A stretch of DNA of 38,813 nt from an uncultured Eubacterium sp. (GTDB lineage: Bacteria; Bacillota; Clostridia; Lachnospirales; Lachnospiraceae), in contig CANOET010000009.1 in assembly GCA_947564835.1 (NCBI GenBank), forward strand, positions 1 through 38,813, in the 5' to 3' direction. Positions within the stretch are counted from its first letter, which is position 1. Each line of letters starts with the position of its first letter. The notes beneath the pieces were generated by a model. It did no database searches, had not been told where the DNA came from, and saw nothing but the letters and a program-made list of their open reading frames with translations. A program made the position numbers and the translations under genes. Shown in pieces: positions 8,029-17,208 of this stretch.

Positions 8029-9222
8029 ATGAAATGGGTTAATAAAGGACATGAATTTGATTCAGTATATCAGCAGATCGAAGGGAAGCGGAGTTTTTAT
8101 CTGTTTGGGGCAGGAGATTATGGCAGGCAGTTTCTGTGCATAATGGAAAAAGAGATCCGGATAAAAGGTTTCCTGGATAATGATCCACAAAAGAAGGGGA
8201 AGGCTATTTCAGGCAAACTATGTTATTTGCCAGAAGAAGTAAAGCTTGCTGCAGAGGAAGGCATTATTATCACAATGTCACAGATTCACAGGGTAGCTTC
8301 TATCAGGCAATTGGAAAAAATCAATTATGTTAAAAATAGAGATTACTTTATGATTGAGGATTTTCTGTCTATATACCATGTGTATAAAAATGACACTGTA
8401 TATCTTTCCAGTATTTCATTTCTGCCGGGAACAGTATGCAACCTAAAATGCAGATATTGCCTTAATTTTAATCCGTTTGCGAAAAGATTTTATGTTCGCA
8501 GTTTGGAAGATCTGATCAAAGATGTGGAGTTATTCTTTGCATGTGTGGATCAGGTAATGCTGTTTCATATTAGCGGTGGGGAGCCATTGCTTTGTGGGCA
8601 GGTGGAAGACCTGATATGGTATATAGATCAAAATTATGGACACAGGATTGACACTTTGCGTATGATTACGAATGGGACAGTGATTCCTGATGACAGGGTA
8701 CTGGAGAAAATATCCAGGTGCAGGGTGGAAATTGCGGTGGACGATTACAGGGATGCTGTTCCGCAATATCGTATGCATTTTGATGAGCTGCTCAGAAAAT
8801 TGGAAAAGTACAAGATCAGATATTTTGTTAACAAAGCCGAAAGTTGGGTAGATCTGGCGCCGGAGAAAACTGACCATACCGGATGGACAGAAGAACAGCT
8901 GATCAGCCATAGAAAAAATTGCGGACAGTCCTGGCAGGAACTGCGGGGAGGGAAACTGTATAGCTGTAATTATGCGTCATATGCATATGTTGCAGGGATA
9001 ACAGGAGAGCAGGATTTTGAGGAAGCATTTGATTTAACGAAACATACACCAGCTAAAAAGAAGGAACTGGTAGAGTTCCGGCTGGGATATACGGAAAAAG
9101 GATTTACAGATTTCTGCAGAAAATGCAGAGGATTTACACAAGAAAATATACAGAAATTCGAACCGGCGATACAAACAGAAATGTTTTGCAACTGGAAGGA
9201 AAATGGAAATGAAATTGTGTAG
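8029..9222 (+). CDS. Radical SAM protein with an N-terminal Rossmann-like module and SPASM-like cysteines
   Basis: Residues 20-115 are the locus-specific Rossmann-like module (FYLFGAGDYGR, GFLDNDPQKKG). The radical SAM core follows, with the [4Fe-4S] motif CNLKCRYC (C137, C141, C144) and SGGEPLL at 182-188. Five C-terminal cysteines (298, 313, 363, 366, 387) are arranged like a twitch/SPASM auxiliary cluster region. Radical SAM enzymes use a 5'-deoxyadenosyl radical for difficult chemistry such as epimerisation, dehydrogenation or C-C bond formation. Its place between glycosyltransferases suggests a sugar, nucleotide-sugar or glycan substrate, but no small peptide or specific partner is visible. 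Its 3' end overlaps the next gene by 14 bases. Confidence 0.9.
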   Translation: MKWVNKGHEFDSVYQQIEGKRSFYLFGAGDYGRQFLCIMEKEIRIKGFLDNDPQKKGKAISGKLCYLPEEVKLAAEEGIIITMSQIHRVASIRQLEKINYVKNRDYFMIEDFLSIYHVYKNDTVYLSSISFLPGTVCNLKCRYCLNFNPFAKRFYVRSLEDLIKDVELFFACVDQVMLFHISGGEPLLCGQVEDLIWYIDQNYGHRIDTLRMITNGTVIPDDRVLEKISRCRVEIAVDDYRDAVPQYRMHFDELLRKLEKYKIRYFVNKAESWVDLAPEKTDHTGWTEEQLISHRKNCGQSWQELRGGKLYSCNYASYAYVAGITGEQDFEEAFDLTKHTPAKKKELVEFRLGYTEKGFTDFCRKCRGFTQENIQKFEPAIQTEMFCNWKENGNEIV

Positions 9223-10345
9223 CGGAACCTTAGATGGACTGATTCATGAAATAGGGCAGCGTAAGATAATATTATACGGAACCGGCGGTTTTTTTCGGGA
9301 TTATGTAAGCTGCAGTTTCCCTATGGAATGGGCAGAACAGGTAGCTTATGCCATAGACAAATTCAATTATGGACAGGTAGTTTCCGTTCGCGGAAAAGAA
9401 ATAGCAGTATATCAGGTTGAGAAAATAAAAGAAGAAACAAATTGTATTGTGATGCTGACAAGCAGTACTGTGCTGTATGAGATGTATGAGCAATTACAGA
9501 GTTTGCAGTTGGGTGAAAATATACATTGCTACGCATATCCATTTATATTAATCAAATCTGCGGGCAAAAGTAATCCGGAGTATGAACGAATTATATTTTG
9601 CAAGAATGGTCAGGATAAAATAGTAAAAACGATACATAGCTTTTGGTTCAGCGGGGATAAGAAACCACGAGAATATCAAAAATGCATGGAAAGCTGGAAA
9701 AGGATCTGTCCGGATTATGAAATCAAAGAATGGAATCTAACGAATTATGATTATACATCCAATCAATTCATGGAGCAGGCAATCAGAAAAAAGAAGTGGG
9801 CATTTGCGGCAGATGTAGCCAGACTGGATGTGATTTATCGTCTGGGAGGAATTTATATGGATATGGATGTTGAATTGTTAAAGCCATTGGATCAATTATT
9901 GAAAAATGAAGCGTTTTTTTCATTTGATATGAATCATGATCTTTGCTTAGAGGTATTTGGTGCGGAAAAAGAAAACGAATTTTTAAAAATACTATTGCAG
10001 CTCTATGATCAGCTGGAATTTGATGGGGAAACCGATGCAATGAATCGCCTTTGCCAGCCGGTTTTTATACGAAAGGCTGTTAAGGAATTTGGGGTAAAAT
10101 ATAACGGTGATATGCAATATGTTAATCATATGGCATTTTTGCCAAGATATTACCTTTCACCTAAGGACGCTGTGATTTATGAGAATGGAATGGTAAATGA
10201 AGATACAATAGCGATTCATCATTATCATTCCGGTTGGAAAGACAGTGAGTATACAAAAAGGAAAATCAATAGTGCCAGAAAGTTATGGAATCTGATAGAA
10301 GGTAAGAGTGGATATGGAAATACAGGTTGTATTTGTTACGGATGA
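9209..10345 (+). CDS. GT32-like glycosyltransferase with an N-terminal Rossmann-like module
   Basis: Residues 1 to about 115 are a Rossmann-like module (IILYGTGGFFRDY, YAIDKF, IVMLTSST). The rest matches capsular GT32/OCH1-like glycosyltransferases: IHSFWFSGD, CMESWKRICPDYEIKEWN, FAADVARLDVIYRLGGIY and the metal-binding MDMDVE (D218, D220). I choose ATG 9209 over ATG 9203 because the aagga at 9196-9200 lies 8 bases from 9209 but only 2 from 9203. The gene overlaps both neighbours, indicating translational coupling. Acceptor and donor are unknown. Confidence 0.88.
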   Translation: MKLCSGTLDGLIHEIGQRKIILYGTGGFFRDYVSCSFPMEWAEQVAYAIDKFNYGQVVSVRGKEIAVYQVEKIKEETNCIVMLTSSTVLYEMYEQLQSLQLGENIHCYAYPFILIKSAGKSNPEYERIIFCKNGQDKIVKTIHSFWFSGDKKPREYQKCMESWKRICPDYEIKEWNLTNYDYTSNQFMEQAIRKKKWAFAADVARLDVIYRLGGIYMDMDVELLKPLDQLLKNEAFFSFDMNHDLCLEVFGAEKENEFLKILLQLYDQLEFDGETDAMNRLCQPVFIRKAVKEFGVKYNGDMQYVNHMAFLPRYYLSPKDAVIYENGMVNEDTIAIHHYHSGWKDSEYTKRKINSARKLWNLIEGKSGYGNTGCICYG

Positions 10346-11594
10346 CAGATATGCAGTAAATACGGCTACAGCAATTACTTCGTTGCTGCTAAATCGAAAC
10401 AAAGACCATAAATATCAAATATATGTAGTTGCCAATAAAATGAAGGAAGAAAAACGGGATAAAATTCTCAGAATGAATCAAAATGGATTTCAGGTCAGTA
10501 TGATACCATATAGTTTTACTGGAACGGAATTTTCTAAGGCGACTGCGCATGTTTCCCGTACGGCTATACTAAAGTTTTTACTGTCTGATATTTTGGAAGA
10601 ATTAGATAAGGTCATTTATCTGGATGGTGATGTAATAGTACAAGATGACCTTTTGGAGTTGTATCAAGTACCGTTGGAGGAAAGTTATGCTGCAGTTGTG
10701 CGGGATGTAATTGCAGAATCACAGATACCAGGGATATTAGAGAAACTAAAAAGCAGTCTGAAAAGTTATTTTAATTCAGGTATGATGTTGTTGAATTTGA
10801 AAAAAATCAGAGAAGATGGGATTCGGGATAAATTATTTGATTATCGAAGAGAAGGTATTAACTATTATATGGATCAGGATGCGTTTAACGTTGTTTTTAA
10901 CGGAAATGTAAAATATTTATCCTGTGTATATAATTATATACCAACAATTGAACAGCTCAGTGACAGGCAATTAGAACAGATTTATAAATTTGATTTTTCA
11001 AAGACGGAAGAAGAAAGGCTTATGAACGCAAAGATTGTTCATATGGCAGGCTGGGAAAAGCCGTGGGATGTCAGATTGCCGTATCTGACGGATCTGTTTA
11101 TGAAGTATTACAGACAGAGCCCTTTTGTTGAGGATGATTTATACCATCCATCGAAAGTAAGAAGAGAAGAGCCGGAGATTTACCTGTTTCCGTTTGAATT
11201 AATTGATAAAGGCACTGATATTGTGCTTTGGGGTGCTGGAAAAGTCGGAACTGTATTTTATAAACAAATCAGAAGTAGTGGGTATTGTAAAATCAGGAAA
11301 TGGGTAGACGAGTGTTATCTGTCTTACGCCGGACATGGAAGACCAATTTCAGAACCTTTCATGCTGCGATTCATAGATGTGGATTATTTTGTGATAGCTG
11401 TGAAGAGTGAAAAATTTGCGATGCAAATCAAGCAAATTTTGATAGAGATGGGTATAAAAGAAGGCAAAATTATCTGGCGCTATCCGGTGTGTCAGACTGA
11501 TTCAGAATATGTTGATGAAATAGGACAGGGGGAATTAGACATGAATAGAAAAATAAAAAAATTACATCGGGGGGGGGGTAACAAAACAATATAA
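10314..11594 (+). CDS. GT8 family glycosyltransferase with a C-terminal Rossmann-like module
   Basis: The N-terminal part is a retaining GT8 enzyme: QVVFVTDDRYA, YLDGDVIV with the DxD at 104 and 106, FNSGMMLLNL, MDQDAFN and HMAGWEKPW. GT8 members typically add galactose or glucose from UDP donors. From about residue 310 a Rossmann-like module follows (IVLWGAGKVGT, YFVIAVKS). ATG 10314 is preferred to an in-frame GTG at 10308; both lie within the upstream gene. The last codons contain a run of ten Gs. In the present register the protein ends a few residues later at 11592-11594. With nine Gs it would read 14 codons past the glycines and stop at TGA 11623-11625, overlapping the next ATG. Confidence 0.88.
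   Translation: MEIQVVFVTDDRYAVNTATAITSLLLNRNKDHKYQIYVVANKMKEEKRDKILRMNQNGFQVSMIPYSFTGTEFSKATAHVSRTAILKFLLSDILEELDKVIYLDGDVIVQDDLLELYQVPLEESYAAVVRDVIAESQIPGILEKLKSSLKSYFNSGMMLLNLKKIREDGIRDKLFDYRREGINYYMDQDAFNVVFNGNVKYLSCVYNYIPTIEQLSDRQLEQIYKFDFSKTEEERLMNAKIVHMAGWEKPWDVRLPYLTDLFMKYYRQSPFVEDDLYHPSKVRREEPEIYLFPFELIDKGTDIVLWGAGKVGTVFYKQIRSSGYCKIRKWVDECYLSYAGHGRPISEPFMLRFIDVDYFVIAVKSEKFAMQIKQILIEMGIKEGKIIWRYPVCQTDSEYVDEIGQGELDMNRKIKKLHRGGGNKTI
11569..11578 (+). repeat. Homopolymeric G10 tract at the 3' end of the GT8 gene
   Basis: Ten Gs follow catc and precede taac. With G10 the frame ends at TAA 11592-11594. With G9 it ends at TGA 11623-11625, giving an ATGA overlap with the following GT2 gene. 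With G8 or G11 it stops immediately at taa. The tract is therefore more likely to change the GT8 tail and translational coupling to the next gene than to inactivate the enzyme. Confidence 0.9.
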
Positions 11595-11621
11595 ATACAG
11601 TTGCCGGGATGGAGTGTGTGC

Positions 11622-13007
11622 ATGATGGATCAGTATAAATTCAATGTGCAGATTTCTGTGGTTATACCTGTTTTTAATGTCGAGAAATATTTATCGATAT
11701 GTCTGGATAGTGTTATCCGGCAAACATATCGGAAATTACAAATAATTTGTGTAGATGATGGATCATTAGACAGATCTTTACAGATATTAGAAATGTACCA
11801 AAAGAAGGATGAACGAATTTTAATCATACAAAGTGAACATAAGGGCGCTGCAGCTGCAAGAAATATTGGTATGCAATACGCATGTGGAAAATATATTATT
11901 TTTCTGGACAGTGACGATATGATAGAGCCAAATATGATAGAACAGTTGTATTTAAGTATCAGTAAATATAATGCTGAGATTGCAGTATGCGAATATGATA
12001 CGAGTATGAAAATAGGTGAAAATTGTTTTACGGAGGAAATAAAGAGAAAGTATATGGGGATTTATTCCCAAAAAGTCTTCAGGTTACAAGATCTTAATTT
12101 AGATGGCTTTACAATGTGGGGTATGCCTCCATGGACAAAGTTGTATGAAACCGGATTTTTGCAAAAAAATAAGCTGGAGTTTCAGCAAATCAAGAGTTCT
12201 AACGATAAATATTTCTCCGTTATGTCATTGATTTATGCAAAAAAAATAATTCATACATCCCAATATAGAGCATTGATTCATTATAGAACAAATATAGGAG
12301 GACAGATTTCATCGGGCAGAAAAATTACAGATGCATATTTAGCCTGGAAAAGGGTGTATAAAGAAATGCAGGAAAATTGTCCGGATCATAAAATATATAG
12401 ACAATATTATCAGGCAGTTTTGTCTGACTTAATTTATGAACTAACAAGAAAAAGTGAGAGTGATGAAGAAAAAAAGATTTTTTATGATTTTTTATCAAAA
12501 AACGGACTAAAAGAGTTGGGGTTTGAGAATCTGACAGAGGAATGCGATTTGGGAATATATAATGAAATATTCAACTGTTTTCAAAAAGATTCTTACGAGA
12601 GCCGTTGGTATCGAAATAAGCAGAAAATATGTATTCAGTTAGAAAAGAAAGGGTTATCAGAGATAAAGGAATTGTGTAAAAAAAATAAGGTAGTACTTTG
12701 CGGAATAGGAGAACGCAGTTTTGCAGTGCTAAGAAGCTTTGAAAAAGAGAAAATAAATGTATATGGTATTTTTGACAATGATCCGGCAAAGATGGGGATG
12801 AATGTATCAGGGTATTGCGTGCAACCGTATTCGGAATTGAAAGAGGATACGGACATAATCTTGATTACAAGTAAACTAGCCTGTGATGAGATTTGTTCGA
12901 GCATAGCAAAAAATATGAAAGTGAGTGTAAGAATATTACCAGTTTTTATGTGGCTGGAATCAGAATTAAAATTACAAGATTGCATGATAGAATTAAATGC
13001 GAAATAG
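11622..13007 (+). CDS. GT2 family glycosyltransferase with a C-terminal Rossmann-like module
   Basis: The N-terminal half is a GT2 enzyme (ISVVIPVFNVEKYL, CVDDGSLDRS, FLDSDDMIEP). A helical region follows, then a C-terminal Rossmann-like module (VVLCGIGERS, GIFDNDPAKMG, IILITSK). I use ATG 11622, preceded by ggatggag, rather than the upstream in-frame TTG at 11601. The protein is 461 residues. Its translation may be coupled to the GT8 gene when the upstream G tract is nine long. Sugar specificity is unknown. The gene is strongly AT-rich. Confidence 0.88.
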   Translation: MMDQYKFNVQISVVIPVFNVEKYLSICLDSVIRQTYRKLQIICVDDGSLDRSLQILEMYQKKDERILIIQSEHKGAAAARNIGMQYACGKYIIFLDSDDMIEPNMIEQLYLSISKYNAEIAVCEYDTSMKIGENCFTEEIKRKYMGIYSQKVFRLQDLNLDGFTMWGMPPWTKLYETGFLQKNKLEFQQIKSSNDKYFSVMSLIYAKKIIHTSQYRALIHYRTNIGGQISSGRKITDAYLAWKRVYKEMQENCPDHKIYRQYYQAVLSDLIYELTRKSESDEEKKIFYDFLSKNGLKELGFENLTEECDLGIYNEIFNCFQKDSYESRWYRNKQKICIQLEKKGLSEIKELCKKNKVVLCGIGERSFAVLRSFEKEKINVYGIFDNDPAKMGMNVSGYCVQPYSELKEDTDIILITSKLACDEICSSIAKNMKVSVRILPVFMWLESELKLQDCMIELNAK

Positions 13008-13026
13008 GCAAAGGGCAGAAGCTTGT

Positions 13027-13506
13027 ATGAGATTAAATAAGTTTCAGATAAAAATAGTACTGGGAGTACTTATTGCATCCATTTTAAAAATAATCTGTGT
13101 TTATGATAGGTCTATCGATCAGGAGAGGCTGAAATCCAGAAAATTTTTTTCTATGTTCCGGGTAATGGATAAATGGATGGAAGCAAAGCAGAATGGAAAA
13201 AGTATGGCGCAGGGGTTGTTAAAATGTGGTTATTCGACGGTTGCGATATATGGGATACATTATTTGGGTGAGCGATTGGTGGCTGAATTAAAGGAATCCG
13301 GGGTTACAGTATTATATGCAATTGATAAAAATATAAGTAGCAGTAATTCGGGTATTCAGGTTTTCAGACCAGACGGTACGTTGCCGCAGACAGATGTCAT
13401 TATAGTGGCATCTACGATTTATTTTTATAATATGAAACAAAAGATGCAAGGGAAGGTCAGCTGCCCGATTATTTCGATTGAGGAAGCAGTAGATCGAATG
13501 TGTTGA
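13027..13506 (+). CDS. Small stand-alone Rossmann-like protein with an N-terminal hydrophobic segment
   Basis: This 159-residue protein is the module found fused to enzymes elsewhere in the locus, here on its own: VAIYGIHYLGERL (nucleotide-binding loop), YAIDKNI and DVIIVAS. A hydrophobic stretch near residues 9-24 (IVLGVLIASILKII) could anchor it to the membrane. ATG 13027 gives a start just before this stretch; an upstream ATG at 12997 overlapping the previous gene would add ten residues. No catalytic domain is attached, so a regulatory, scaffolding or ligand-binding role is possible. Function is not known to me. Confidence 0.75.
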   Translation: MRLNKFQIKIVLGVLIASILKIICVYDRSIDQERLKSRKFFSMFRVMDKWMEAKQNGKSMAQGLLKCGYSTVAIYGIHYLGERLVAELKESGVTVLYAIDKNISSSNSGIQVFRPDGTLPQTDVIIVASTIYFYNMKQKMQGKVSCPIISIEEAVDRMC

Positions 13507-13529
13507 ACCGTTATGTACATATTCAGGAT

Positions 13530-13534
13530 GGAGG
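13530..13534 (+). promoter_or_regulatory. GGAGG ribosome site that sets a GTG start at 13543
   Basis: A perfect GGAGG lies 8 bases before GTG 13543. The upstream in-frame ATGs at 13513 and 13528 have no comparable site, and the one at 13528 overlaps it. Confidence 0.65.
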
Positions 13535-13542
13535 AACAGGCA

Positions 13543-14574
13543 GTGGAAAGAAAGAATATTGTTTTTTTTCCAGCACCGGGAAGCAGTGACGGTGACAATT
13601 TGTTTGTGAGAAATATGATTGAACTGATTTCATGGAACTATCATGTGGCTGCTATGGAACAGATATCAAATGATCAGATAAAAATAAGAGGAGTGCAGGC
13701 AGTGATCCTAAATTGGGCAGAGACGGAACTTGATCCGCATATGAAGCGGATTCTGCTTTTATACAAATTATTGGGGGTAAAGATTTGCTGGGTGTTTCAT
13801 AACAGAGTTCCGCATGACTGCAAAAAGATATCGCAGATCAAAAATATGAAATGGCTGGCGGACCGTTGCGATTGTATTCTGCTGTTGTCAAAGGCGAGCA
13901 GGCAATATCTTCCAAATAGAAAAAGGAATTTGAGAAAGTGCGTGTATTTGCCGCATATCAATTATATTGGGACTTACCCGGAAAGTGAAAGGGATATCCG
14001 CAAAGAGAATGGCGTTGGGGAAGATACGTTTGTATATGCTTTTTATGGACTGATACGGCCATATAAAAACCTGGAAATATTGCTGCAGGCATTTTGTGAA
14101 CTTAAACTTGAAAATGCAAAGCTGCTGATAGCGGGCAGTATCCGCAACGGAATGGATATAGAAGAATTGAAAAAAAGGTGCATAGGATCGGACAGTGTAA
14201 TTTTATGGCCAGGATTTATTCCCAATGGAGAAATGGAAGCGTTTGTCAGGGGGTGTGATTTAATGGTTCTGCCATACAGTAAGGTTAGCAGTATGAATTC
14301 AGGGGCAATGATCCTGGCGTTTTCCTACGCAAGGACAGTGATTGTACCAGAGATTGCTATGGGAAGGGATATCAAGGATAAAAATTTTGCATTTATTTAT
14401 GATTATGCAAATGAAAAAGAAAATCTGGAGGGCCTGAAAGAGAAAATGCTGGAAGCTTATCAAATAGGAAGGCGCGGCGTACATGGAATGGGCGAAAGGG
14501 CAAAAAAGTATGTGAAGAGGAATCACAATGGTAAAAAAGTAATAGAAGCTTTGGAGAAGGCAATTCATATATGA
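13543..14574 (+). CDS. GT4-like glycosyltransferase
   Basis: The 343-residue protein has a GT-B layout. The N-terminal half starts with NIVFFPAPGSSDGDN. The C-terminal half has FYGLIRPYKNLEILLQAF, KLLIAGSI, WPGFIPNGEM and a donor-site segment ending SSMNSGAMILAFSYA, which resembles family GT4. The start is GTG 13543, supported by GGAGG. It probably adds a sugar to the cytoplasmic, lipid-linked intermediate. In the donor-binding loop the usual second glutamate of the GT4 EX7E motif is not obvious, so family placement is tentative. Confidence 0.82.
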   Translation: MERKNIVFFPAPGSSDGDNLFVRNMIELISWNYHVAAMEQISNDQIKIRGVQAVILNWAETELDPHMKRILLLYKLLGVKICWVFHNRVPHDCKKISQIKNMKWLADRCDCILLLSKASRQYLPNRKRNLRKCVYLPHINYIGTYPESERDIRKENGVGEDTFVYAFYGLIRPYKNLEILLQAFCELKLENAKLLIAGSIRNGMDIEELKKRCIGSDSVILWPGFIPNGEMEAFVRGCDLMVLPYSKVSSMNSGAMILAFSYARTVIVPEIAMGRDIKDKNFAFIYDYANEKENLEGLKEKMLEAYQIGRRGVHGMGERAKKYVKRNHNGKKVIEALEKAIHI

Positions 14575-14602
14575 AATAATAGTAGACCTTGTGAGGTAAT
14601 AG

Positions 14603-15838
14603 ATGAGCGATATTTCAGTAATTATTCCGGTTTTTAATGTAGAACCATATTTGGCTGAATGCCTTGACAGTATTCTGGAACAAAAGAATGTTGCATTAGA
14701 GGTGATTTGTGTTGAGGATGCTTCAGAAGACGGATCTAAGGATATTCTAAAACGATATGCTAAAGAGGACAAACGGATAAGGATATTGGAAAACCGCAAG
14801 AATCGCGGTCTGTCTTATACAAGAAACAGAGGATTGTTAAGTGCAAATGGAAAGTATGTATTATTTGTTGATTCAGATGATATGTTAAAGGAAAATGCAC
14901 TACAGGAATTATTTCAATATGCACAGGCAAATAACCTGGAAGGCATTGTGTTTGACATGGAGTACAAAATAGAGGGACGTTTTGCAAAAGAGAAACTTGA
15001 AAATGCAGGCGTTGTTTTAAATCCGGCAATTCCAGAGAAAATCAGGAATGGAAAAGAGCTTTTTATATGCCTTTCAGAGTATGGAAATTGGAAGATGGAA
15101 GCTTGGCGTTATTTTTGGAGAAAGGACTTTTTAATACAAAATAAATTGTTCTTTTATAATGGTTTACTTCATGAGGATATTTTATTTACATTCTTATGTC
15201 TGATGCATACAAAACGAATTGCTAATTTGAATCATAAATATTATGTGTATAGGAAACGGGATGCTTCTATTACTTCACAAATGAATTATAAATATGTGGA
15301 ATCGCATTTTATTATTTTTCTTGAAATTTTTAATTACTGGAAAAATCATAACTTTGATAAAAGGACGGAAGCTGCTATTGGACAATATGCGGAGCTTGCG
15401 TATGGCAGGTTTCAGAGGGCAAAAAAATATTTTGCCGAGTTTCAACAATTATCATTAGGAAGTATGGCCGATCAGTTTCTTTATGAAAAAATATATGAAA
15501 GAAAACAAAGAAAATATGCATCGTTAGAAGCTGACAAGATCACCCGGTTAAAGCAGGCAGAAAAAGTAATTCTATATGGTGCAGGCGAGATTGCAGCAGA
15601 AGTGACAGAGCTGCTAGAAGAGCATGGGGTAGCAATCAGTGCGGTTGCTGTGACAGATAAAAGAAACAATATGAAGAAGCTAAGGGGCTATCCGGTATAT
15701 GGAATGGACGAATTGATGGAATGGAAGAAGAATGCCATTGTGTTAATTGCTGTTACTGAGAGGTACCATAACGGAATATTAAAGCATTTGGAATGTTTGG
15801 GATTTCTTAATGTTATGTTTCTGGATAAAAAAGAATAA
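14603..15838 (+). CDS. GT2 family glycosyltransferase with a C-terminal Rossmann-like module
   Basis: A GT2 domain (ISVIIPVFNVEPYLAECL, CVEDASEDGS, FVDSDDMLKE) occupies the first 200 or so residues of 411. A helical region follows, then from about residue 318 a Rossmann-like module (VILYGAGEIAAEV, IVLIAVTE). The architecture is the same as the GT2 gene at 11622 but the sequence is clearly different, so these are not a recent duplication. A gaggt site precedes the ATG. Donor and acceptor are unknown. Confidence 0.88.
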   Translation: MSDISVIIPVFNVEPYLAECLDSILEQKNVALEVICVEDASEDGSKDILKRYAKEDKRIRILENRKNRGLSYTRNRGLLSANGKYVLFVDSDDMLKENALQELFQYAQANNLEGIVFDMEYKIEGRFAKEKLENAGVVLNPAIPEKIRNGKELFICLSEYGNWKMEAWRYFWRKDFLIQNKLFFYNGLLHEDILFTFLCLMHTKRIANLNHKYYVYRKRDASITSQMNYKYVESHFIIFLEIFNYWKNHNFDKRTEAAIGQYAELAYGRFQRAKKYFAEFQQLSLGSMADQFLYEKIYERKQRKYASLEADKITRLKQAEKVILYGAGEIAAEVTELLEEHGVAISAVAVTDKRNNMKKLRGYPVYGMDELMEWKKNAIVLIAVTERYHNGILKHLECLGFLNVMFLDKKE

Positions 15839-15890
15839 CAAGAGAAGAGATGGATACAGGGATTGGATAAATATAAAGGGAGTGTAGTTG

Positions 15891-17207
15891 ATGAAAAGGA
15901 CAATTGTATATTTTAAGATATATGTCATTTTATTTCTTGCATTTATTACTTTAAAAATGATTGCTTATAATATTCCGGGGGGGGGTATCATTCAAAACAA
16001 TATTAAAGAATCTTATTATATAATGACGGAAGAAGGTCTGTATCCCAATGTAGGATATGAGACGGATGATTTTAGAATCAGACAGCAAATAGATGGATAT
16101 ACGGATGCAATTTATCTGAATGTTGCTTTTGAAGCAGGAGAACATAATGTATTAGAAGCAATTGCATCGGATTATTGTGGTGGATCCGGAAATGATCCGT
16201 TGGAACAGTTAGGTTACCGAATTGAACATCCCGGCGAAAATTTAACAAATTATGGGAGACAGTGGTTTGGTGCTATGATTTATATTCGGCCATTATTAGC
16301 TGTTTTTAATCTGGCAGAAATCAGATATATTTTGCAGATGGTTTTCTGGATACTGTTAGTTGTTTCGTTTCATTTATTATCCAGAAAATTGGATTTTAAA
16401 ATAGCATATGCATTTTTAGCAGCAATGCTTTCGATTGCTCCATTTGCAATACCCTGCTCATTAAATGTTATTAATGCTTTTTTAGTTATATTTATCATGA
16501 CTATTTTGATATGCAGATATTATAAATCTGGTTTCAGTATTGGAAACTATATGTTTATTACGGGTGCATTTACGGCATTTTTAGATGCTTTTTTAACACC
16601 ATATATTACGTTTGGAGTCATTGCAATTTTACTATTATATTTTGAGTATCTTAATGGAAAATTGACAAATTTTTGTGAAGGTATTGTGGCACTGACCAAA
16701 TGCGGATGTTTGTGGCTGGCGGGCTATATTGGAATTTGGGCTTCAAAATGGATGTATGCAACGATTATAACAGGCGAAAATATGTTCTTAAATGCATGGA
16801 TGGAAATGGTGAATGCAAGCGCTGGGAGAGTTGATTATGGACCTGATACAACATGGGGATATATAATTGGTTCTTTGCAAAAAAATCTTTTAAAGATTTT
16901 TCCCTGTAATATTTATTTGATTGTGAAAGAACATTATTCAGGTGCAGCAGTCGTAATAAGTATTGCTTTAGCTGCCTGTATGATATTGTATTGGTGGAAA
17001 AATAAAAAGGAGTGGAGAGAGATGTATATAGGGATTATATTTTTGAGCATTGCAGTATCTCCCTATATCTATTATGTCATTATGCATTTTCATACCTTTG
17101 TACATGGCTGGGTAGAATACAGATATCAGGCTATTACAATGATGGGGTGTGTGCTTGCCTATCTGACAACAATATCTTTTGAGAAAAAATCAAGTAGTGA
17201 GGGATAA
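15891..17207 (+). CDS. Polytopic membrane protein with a G9 tract near its start (possible GT-C-type or polymerase protein)
   Basis: The 438-residue protein has one N-terminal membrane segment, a polar loop of about 100 residues probably outside the membrane, then about eight or nine more hydrophobic segments. No family is recognised with certainty; the layout resembles GT-C glycosyltransferases or O-antigen-type polymerases. ATG 15891 follows agggag; the TTG at 15888 is less likely. Codons 29-32 include nine Gs (NIPGGGIIQ). G8 or G10 would stop translation within about 20 codons, so slippage would switch the whole protein off. An MBOAT acyltransferase gene follows directly. Confidence 0.75.
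   Translation: MKRTIVYFKIYVILFLAFITLKMIAYNIPGGGIIQNNIKESYYIMTEEGLYPNVGYETDDFRIRQQIDGYTDAIYLNVAFEAGEHNVLEAIASDYCGGSGNDPLEQLGYRIEHPGENLTNYGRQWFGAMIYIRPLLAVFNLAEIRYILQMVFWILLVVSFHLLSRKLDFKIAYAFLAAMLSIAPFAIPCSLNVINAFLVIFIMTILICRYYKSGFSIGNYMFITGAFTAFLDAFLTPYITFGVIAILLLYFEYLNGKLTNFCEGIVALTKCGCLWLAGYIGIWASKWMYATIITGENMFLNAWMEMVNASAGRVDYGPDTTWGYIIGSLQKNLLKIFPCNIYLIVKEHYSGAAVVISIALAACMILYWWKNKKEWREMYIGIIFLSIAVSPYIYYVIMHFHTFVHGWVEYRYQAITMMGCVLAYLTTISFEKKSSSEG
15977..15985 (+). repeat. Homopolymeric G9 tract near the start of a membrane-protein gene (ON register)
   Basis: Nine Gs sit in ccGGGGGGGGGtat, the same local context as the tract in the methyltransferase gene. Loss of one G gives a frame ending in TAA after about 14 further codons; gain of one G gives TAA sooner. 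The early position makes it a clean on/off switch. Confidence 0.9.
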
Positions 17208-17208
17208 G

